Shown here: positions 15,531-18,881 of the stretch, in pieces
How positions within the stretch are numbered: position 1 is the stretch's first letter
How the letters are laid out: the number at the start of each line of letters is the position of its first letter
NCBI GenBank assembly: GCA_022615525.1
Contig: JAKEGN010000352.1
Location: forward strand, 1-18,881
From: Woeseiaceae bacterium
GTDB lineage: Bacteria; Pseudomonadota; Gammaproteobacteria; Steroidobacterales; Woeseiaceae
DNA: 18,881 nucleotides
Direction of reading: 5' to 3'
Position numbers and translations under genes: made by a program
The notes under the pieces: generated by a model
What the model was told of the DNA's origin: nothing
Database searches by the model: none
Seen by the model: only the letters and a program-made list of their open reading frames with translations

Positions 15531-15734
15531 ATGCGCACAGAAGCGGACGAATTGCGAATTCTGCGCCTGCAAAACGCGTGGGCGAACAGATACACCCTTT
15601 TGCGGTATCTGATGATCCAGATGTTTTTTGGCAGTACCAGGCTTGTGCTCGAGCAGTCCGGGCTGGTTGTGGCGCGTGTCCACATGCTGCTCAGCAGCAT
15701 CGATTTTGAAACTCCGTCAAAGGGCCGCAAGTAA
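15531..15734 (+). CDS. Small protein of unknown function (67 aa) leading the crcB cluster
   Basis: I do not recognise this protein. It has a charged N-terminus (MRTEADELRILRLQ), an amphipathic or weakly hydrophobic middle (YTLLRYLMIQMFFGSTRLVL, then SGLVVARVHMLL) and a basic tail (PSKGRK). That suggests a membrane-associated helix pair, not a clear transmembrane helix. Its stop overlaps the first crcB start (TAATG, 15732-15736), so coupling supports a real gene. Its own ribosome site is poor (GCGAG about 6 bases upstream). The context suggests an accessory role to the fluoride channels, but that is inference. The opposite strand also has an open frame here, but without comparable context. Confidence 0.62.
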   Translation: MRTEADELRILRLQNAWANRYTLLRYLMIQMFFGSTRLVLEQSGLVVARVHMLLSSIDFETPSKGRK

Positions 15735-16153
15735 TGCCGGATGCGTCGTTTGATGATGTGCAATCGATTCTGATTTGGTTGGTGTCAGTGGCATTGGGCA
15801 GCGGCCTGGGAGGCGCGGCGCGGTTCTTTGTTTCAGGACTCGTCGGCAGGCACATCGGTGAGACGTTTCCGTGGGGCACGATGGTGGTAAATGTCAGTGG
15901 TGCCTTCGCCATCGGTATCATTGCCGCAGCGGCCAGCGGTCACGCGGTGTTCGACATGTCGGACACCTGGCAATTCACGGTCGTCGGCGTCCTAGGCAGT
16001 TACACCACGGTCTCTTCGTTCAGTTTACAGACGTTGGCCCTCGCTCGGGACGGTGACTATCTGCGGGCCGGTGGCAACATGCTGCTATCACTTACTCTGT
16101 GTCTTTCGGCGGTCGCACTGGGCTTTGCCGTTGCCGCCGCTGCAATCGGCTGA
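15734..16153 (+). CDS. crcB: CrcB/Fluc fluoride channel subunit 1
   Basis: This 139-residue, four-helix membrane protein has the Fluc signatures: GSGLGGAARF (22-31, conserved arginine R30), FPWGTMVVNVSGAF (45-58, pore asparagine N53) and GVLGSYTTVSSFSLQT (85-100). Fluc proteins form dual-topology dimers that leak fluoride out of the cytoplasm. In the last motif, canonical channels read GGxTTFSTFS; here the second glycine is S89 and the first Phe-box residue is V93, so this subunit deviates. A second, more canonical subunit follows 62 bases later, so the two probably form a heterodimer. AAAGGG upstream serves as ribosome site, and the start overlaps the small-protein stop. Confidence 0.93.
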   Translation: MPDASFDDVQSILIWLVSVALGSGLGGAARFFVSGLVGRHIGETFPWGTMVVNVSGAFAIGIIAAAASGHAVFDMSDTWQFTVVGVLGSYTTVSSFSLQTLALARDGDYLRAGGNMLLSLTLCLSAVALGFAVAAAAIG

Positions 16154-16215
16154 GGCCCGCGTTGACGCAGCACAACGAACCCATTTCCGACTTCTCGTCA
16201 GAGGGCCCGGCGGAA

Positions 16216-16674
16216 ATGCCGGCGATTGCTGCGCCGCACCCGAAAGAGACACCTTGGCTCGTGATTCGCCATGCCGCCGCACTCTATGCGTTGATCGCCT
16301 TTGGCAGTGCGATCGGCGGCGTGCTGCGCGCGATCGCGTCTCTGGCAGTTTGGACCGATGCGGGACCCGATTTTCCCTGGGGCACGTTGTTTGTCAATGT
16401 CACCGGCTCCTTCGTGGTCGGCTTTTACGCAACCCTGACTGGGCCAGGCGGACGGCTGTTCGCCGGATCGCACCGGCGTCAGTTTGTCATGACCGGTATC
16501 TGCGGCGGCTACACTACGTTTTCGGTGTTCGGCCTCGAGACATTGAGCCTCGTGCAGGCCGGTTACCTTACGTTGGCCGGCCTAAACGTCGGCGTGTCGA
16601 CGGTCGGGTGGCTGGCGGCAGTCTGGCTGGGCCATATACTCGCGGCGAATCTCAATCGTTTGAAAGGATCGTAA
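16216..16674 (+). CDS. crcB: CrcB/Fluc fluoride channel subunit 2
   Basis: This four-helix protein has the Fluc motifs GSAIGGVLRA (30-39, R38), FPWGTLFVNVTGSFVVGF (53-70, N61) and GICGGYTTFSVFGLET (94-109) with both Phe-box residues (F102, F105). The serine usual after the second Phe is G106. The start is uncertain. I give the ATG at 16216 (152 residues); a TTG at 16162, with GAGG 6 bases upstream and only 8 bases after the crcB1 stop, would add 18 polar residues and has the better ribosome site. Paired crcB genes usually encode subunits with opposite membrane orientation. The DUF190 gene follows 3 bases downstream. Confidence 0.92.
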   Translation: MPAIAAPHPKETPWLVIRHAAALYALIAFGSAIGGVLRAIASLAVWTDAGPDFPWGTLFVNVTGSFVVGFYATLTGPGGRLFAGSHRRQFVMTGICGGYTTFSVFGLETLSLVQAGYLTLAGLNVGVSTVGWLAAVWLGHILAANLNRLKGS

Positions 16675-16677
16675 TCC

Positions 16678-17019
16678 ATGCAGATACCAAAGCAGGCATT
16701 GATCTTACGGATTTTCATCGGCGAGAACGACAAGGATGTTAGCCGTCCTCTCTATGAGGCCATAGTACTCAAGGCCCGCGAGATGCATTTGGCTGGCGCC
16801 ACCGTGCTGCGCGGAGCGATGGGCTATGGTCATTCCAGCCGATTGCACACCTCGAAGATTCTGCGGCTGTCGGAGGACCTTCCCCTGGTGATCGAGATCG
16901 TCGACGGCGAGGAGAAAATAAATGCGTTCCTGCCCGTTCTCAATGACATGATGACAAGTGGCTTGATAACACTGGAAAAAGTTCAGGTGCTTCAGTACGG
17001 ATCAGACAACAAGCAATGA
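16678..17019 (+). CDS. DUF190 (PII-like) protein
   Basis: This 113-residue soluble protein has the DUF190 layout: a first strand ALILRIFIGENDK, a helix with PLYEAIVLKAREMHLAGATVLRGAMGYG (25-52), then HSSRLHTSKILRLSEDLPLVIEIVDGEEKI and a final LITLEKVQVLQY strand. The ferredoxin-like fold resembles PII signal proteins, which bind nucleotides at membrane transporters. DUF190 proteins are repeatedly found beside or fused to CrcB, so it probably senses or regulates the fluoride channel pair; the mechanism is unproven. AAGGA 9 bases upstream supports the start. It ends the cluster, 14 bases from the convergent nitronate monooxygenase gene. Confidence 0.92.
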   Translation: MQIPKQALILRIFIGENDKDVSRPLYEAIVLKAREMHLAGATVLRGAMGYGHSSRLHTSKILRLSEDLPLVIEIVDGEEKINAFLPVLNDMMTSGLITLEKVQVLQYGSDNKQ

Positions 17020-17033
17020 CAATTCCGCAGCTT

Positions 17034-17999
17034 TCATGCCACCGTGAGGCGCTGCAGAGTTTCCATGTATTCTTGCTCGAGTTGCATGACTAGGTCCAAC
17101 ACTGATGCGTTGCTGTCGATAGTGCCGACGCCCTGCCCTGCGCCCCAGATATCGCGCCAGGCTTTGGCACGGGCATTCCCGCCACTGCCGAAGTTCATCG
17201 ATTTGATATCTATTTCCGAAAGCTTGTCAGGGTCCAGGCCGGCGTTTTCTATGCTGCCGCGCAGATAGCTGCCGTGCACGCCGGTGAAAACCGGCGTGTA
17301 GACGATGTCTGCTGCGCGGCTCGCTACGATCATCTGCTTGTAAGAGTCCGGTGCATTGGCTTCGTTGCTCGCAATGAAGCGGGTCCCGAAATAGGCGAGG
17401 TCCGCACCGAGCGCGCGCGCCGCGACCAGGTCGCAGCCGCGGCTCATCGCACCGGCGAGTATCAGCGTGCCATCGAACATCCGGCGAATTTCCTTGGCCA
17501 GCGCAAACGGGCTGGTGGTGCCGGCATGCCCGCCGGCACCGGCGCACACCGCGATGATGCCGTCGACACCCTGGCCGATTGCTTTCTCTGCATGGCGCAG
17601 GTTAATCACGTCGTGGAACACGACCCCGCCATACTCGTGCACTGCCGCGACGACTTCCGCCGGAGGACGCAAGCTGGTGATGATGATGGGTACCTTGTAC
17701 TTGACGCAGGTCGCGACGTCGTGCTGCAACCGGTCATTGCTCTTGTGGACGATCTGGTTGACCGCGAATGGTGCGACCGGCTTGTCCGGGTGCGCGGCGG
17801 CATGTTCTGCCAGCTCCGTTGTGATTCTTTGTAGCCATGTCTCCAGCATGGATTCAGGCCGTGCATTCAAGGCCGGGAACGATCCAACGATGCCCGCCTT
17901 GCACTGCGCTATGACGAGTTCCGGACCGGACACGATGAACATCGGCGCCCCGATCAGGGGGATCCTGAGCCTGCCCTCCAGCATGGGGGGAAGTGCCAT
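17034..17999 (-). CDS. Nitronate monooxygenase family flavoprotein
   Basis: This 321-residue TIM-barrel protein has the nitronate monooxygenase/2-nitropropane dioxygenase features. The N-terminal RIPLIGAPMFIVSGPELV opens the barrel, and VCAGAGGHAG (151-160) contains the catalytic-type histidine H158. ILAGAMSRGCDLVAARALGADLAYFGTRFIA (about 185-215) is the FMN phosphate-binding region. The family uses FMN and oxygen to oxidise nitronates, including toxic propionate-3-nitronate; some members are enoyl reductases, so the exact reaction is inferred. GGAG 6 bases upstream supports the ATG. It is divergent from the leaderless small gene, whose CRP-type site lies 70 bases before this start. Confidence 0.92.
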   Translation of the reverse strand: MALPPMLEGRLRIPLIGAPMFIVSGPELVIAQCKAGIVGSFPALNARPESMLETWLQRITTELAEHAAAHPDKPVAPFAVNQIVHKSNDRLQHDVATCVKYKVPIIITSLRPPAEVVAAVHEYGGVVFHDVINLRHAEKAIGQGVDGIIAVCAGAGGHAGTTSPFALAKEIRRMFDGTLILAGAMSRGCDLVAARALGADLAYFGTRFIASNEANAPDSYKQMIVASRAADIVYTPVFTGVHGSYLRGSIENAGLDPDKLSEIDIKSMNFGSGGNARAKAWRDIWGAGQGVGTIDSNASVLDLVMQLEQEYMETLQRLTVA

Positions 18000-18061
18000 C
18001 AGTTACTCCGGTAGTCAGGCAAAACGCCCGCATGCTAGCACAGACGCCGCAGAAGTCGGCA

Positions 18062-18077
18062 CGTGACCGCAGTCACA
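18062..18077. promoter_or_regulatory. CRP/Clp-type binding site (CGTGA-N6-TCACA)
   Basis: GTGAC (18063-18067) and GTCAC (18072-18076) form a perfect inverted repeat within CGTGA-CCGCAG-TCACA, one mismatch from the CRP consensus TGTGA-N6-TCACA; the right flank continues TTT as in strong sites. The centre, 18069.5, is exactly 41.5 bases before the A of the ATG at 18111, the class II activation position if transcription starts there. Confidence 0.62.
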
Positions 18078-18095
18078 TTTCACGACTTCGCGCAC

Positions 18096-18111
18096 TGCTA
18101 GACTGATTCCA
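18096..18111 (+). promoter_or_regulatory. Extended -10 promoter giving a predicted leaderless start
   Basis: TGC (18096-18098) directly precedes TAGACT (18099-18104), an extended -10 with the key T, A and final T. With standard spacing the +1 is 18111, the A of the start codon. The CRP-type site is then centred at -41.5. No Shine-Dalgarno precedes the ATG, which agrees with a leaderless mRNA. Confidence 0.55.
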
Positions 18112-18341
18112 TGAAAAATCCACGCAACCAGGGAGCAGGCGGTGAAGACACTGCACAGCTCGCCATCGATGCATTGCAGAATATCGATTTCGATGCACTG
18201 TCGTTTGTACAGCTGAAGCGACTGGAGTCCGCCCTCGCGGATGCGAACCGGCGCATAGCAGTGGAATCCGGGCGTCGTACCGAAAGTGATGCGCAGGGAG
18301 ATACAGTGAGGGTCGCCGTACCGCCATCGCTCGAACGCTGA
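18111..18341 (+). CDS. Small protein of unknown function (76 aa), predicted leaderless
   Basis: I do not recognise this protein. The central part (AQLAIDALQNIDFDALSFVQLKRLESALADANRRIA) looks like two amphipathic helices, perhaps a coiled coil or small interaction domain. The tail (ESGRRTESDAQGDTVRVAVPPSLER) is polar and probably disordered. There is no signal peptide or membrane segment, so it should be cytosolic. No ribosome site is present, but a well-placed promoter and CRP-type site make a leaderless transcript plausible, which strengthens the case for a real gene. The gene is divergent from the nitronate monooxygenase gene and ends 18 bases from the convergent thioesterase gene. Confidence 0.62.
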   Translation: MKNPRNQGAGGEDTAQLAIDALQNIDFDALSFVQLKRLESALADANRRIAVESGRRTESDAQGDTVRVAVPPSLER

Positions 18342-18359
18342 CGGCAGTCTGCACGACGA

Positions 18360-18797
18360 TCAGCCGGGGCTGCCCCCCGCAGTCATGAAACTCGCTTCGC
18401 AATCGGCGATCAACGTGCCGTCTCCGAGGCGGGCCTCTCCCTTCAGGAGCACCAGCCTCTTTCGCTGGCTCTCGATCCAGCCCTTGAGAAAAATGGTTTC
18501 ACCAACCGCCAGCGCCTGCCGGTAGCGAATTTCACATCGTGCCGTATGTGCCTTGATGTTCTGCAGGTACAGCACATTGGCCATGACGTCATCCAGCGCT
18601 GAAAAAATGATGCCGCCGTGCACGGTATTCTCGTAGCCCACGTGATTGACGGTCGGACATAACTCGCCGCGGCAGATTCCGTCGACAAGTGCAAAGCGTA
18701 TTCGCAGCCCGACCGGGTTCTCCGGCCCGCAGGCGAAGCACTTTTTTGCTTCTTCGACAGGGACGATTGCTGACAATGACTGTTCCTCTTCAGCCAC
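18360..18797 (-). CDS. PaaI-type hotdog thioesterase
   Basis: This 145-residue hotdog-fold protein has the motif NTVHGGIIFSALDDVMA (57-73), with H60-G-G at the start of the long helix and acidic D69/D70 as candidate catalytic residues. KCFACGPENPVGLRI (19-33) is the CxxCGxxNPxGL signature of this thioesterase branch, and the closing strands include ARCEIRYRQALAVGE. Such enzymes hydrolyse acyl-CoA thioesters; the acyl group is not evident. The start is GTG with a weak ribosome site; a TTG at residue 8 is an alternative. It begins 12 bases after a possible upstream reading frame on the same strand, so the two may form an operon. Confidence 0.9.
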   Translation of the reverse strand: MAEEEQSLSAIVPVEEAKKCFACGPENPVGLRIRFALVDGICRGELCPTVNHVGYENTVHGGIIFSALDDVMANVLYLQNIKAHTARCEIRYRQALAVGETIFLKGWIESQRKRLVLLKGEARLGDGTLIADCEASFMTAGGSPG

Positions 18798-18809
18798 CCG
18801 GCGCTTCGA

Positions 18810-18881
18810 TCAGGGGACCTGCCGGTCGATCAGGATGGCCAGCGGATCGCCAGACCGGTCCCGCAATATCCGGCTGCCGAA
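18810..18881 (-). CDS. C-terminal fragment of an upstream gene (partial, uncertain)
   Basis: On the minus strand one frame is open from the right edge to a TGA at 18812-18810, encoding 23 residues that end DPLAILIDRQVP. It lies 12 bases before the thioesterase start on the same strand. Such a short open stretch is not significant alone, so this rests on the compact spacing and plausible composition. No function can be assigned. Confidence 0.35.
   Translation of the reverse strand, partial: FGSRILRDRSGDPLAILIDRQVP

Noticed and set aside
15431..15763. A 110-codon minus-strand frame opposite the small protein
   Set aside because: It overlaps the 3' end of the decarboxylase gene and the crcB1 start, has no ribosome-site or neighbour support, and shows no recognisable features.

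Overview
The window is gene-dense, GC-rich (roughly 60 percent) bacterial chromosomal DNA. It holds 20 supported protein genes, two of them cut by the window edges, plus a weak third partial reading frame at the right edge. TonB-type, RND and signal-peptide-bearing proteins indicate a Gram-negative bacterium. A CRP-type site and the overall gene repertoire fit a gammaproteobacterium, perhaps an environmental or marine one, but nothing here fixes the genus. I see no rRNA, tRNA, CRISPR array, insertion sequence, integrase or phage gene. The longest gene-free gaps are 2031-2262, 5536-5731, 601-738 and 18000-18110, all under 300 bases and all divergent promoter regions.

Left part (1-2715): a PadR-type repressor and an overlapping HAAS/DUF1700-like gene run leftward. 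They are divergent from a TonB-domain protein. The gap between them carries two copies of the same inverted repeat, one lying exactly over the padR promoter spacer. Next come a leftward predicted lipoprotein of unknown function and a rightward exported protein built of charged 19-residue repeats.

Middle (2808-12668): a leftward operon encodes an exported methyltransferase-like protein, a pirin and a CaCA-type Na+/Ca2+ exchanger. Divergent from it is a rightward operon: an RND adaptor, an RND pump, a FAD-dependent oxidoreductase and an exported M64 metallopeptidase. The first three are joined by ATGA overlaps. No outer-membrane channel gene is present, so the pump probably uses one encoded elsewhere.

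Right part (12739-18881): a leftward membrane di-iron hydroxylase of the sterol desaturase/alkylglycerol monooxygenase type faces a rightward PLP-dependent decarboxylase. A compact rightward cluster follows: a 67-residue unknown protein, two different CrcB/Fluc fluoride channel subunits and a DUF190 (PII-like) protein. It looks like a fluoride-export module with a possible accessory small protein. A nitronate monooxygenase family gene, a 76-residue unknown gene and a hotdog thioesterase end the window. The 76-residue gene appears to have a CRP-type class II promoter whose predicted +1 falls on the A of the ATG, implying a leaderless mRNA.

The most rewarding points to check are the leaderless CRP-type promoter at 18062-18111, the fluoride-channel cluster at 15531-17019, the doubled PadR operator at 633-712, and the RND/oxidoreductase/metallopeptidase operon.
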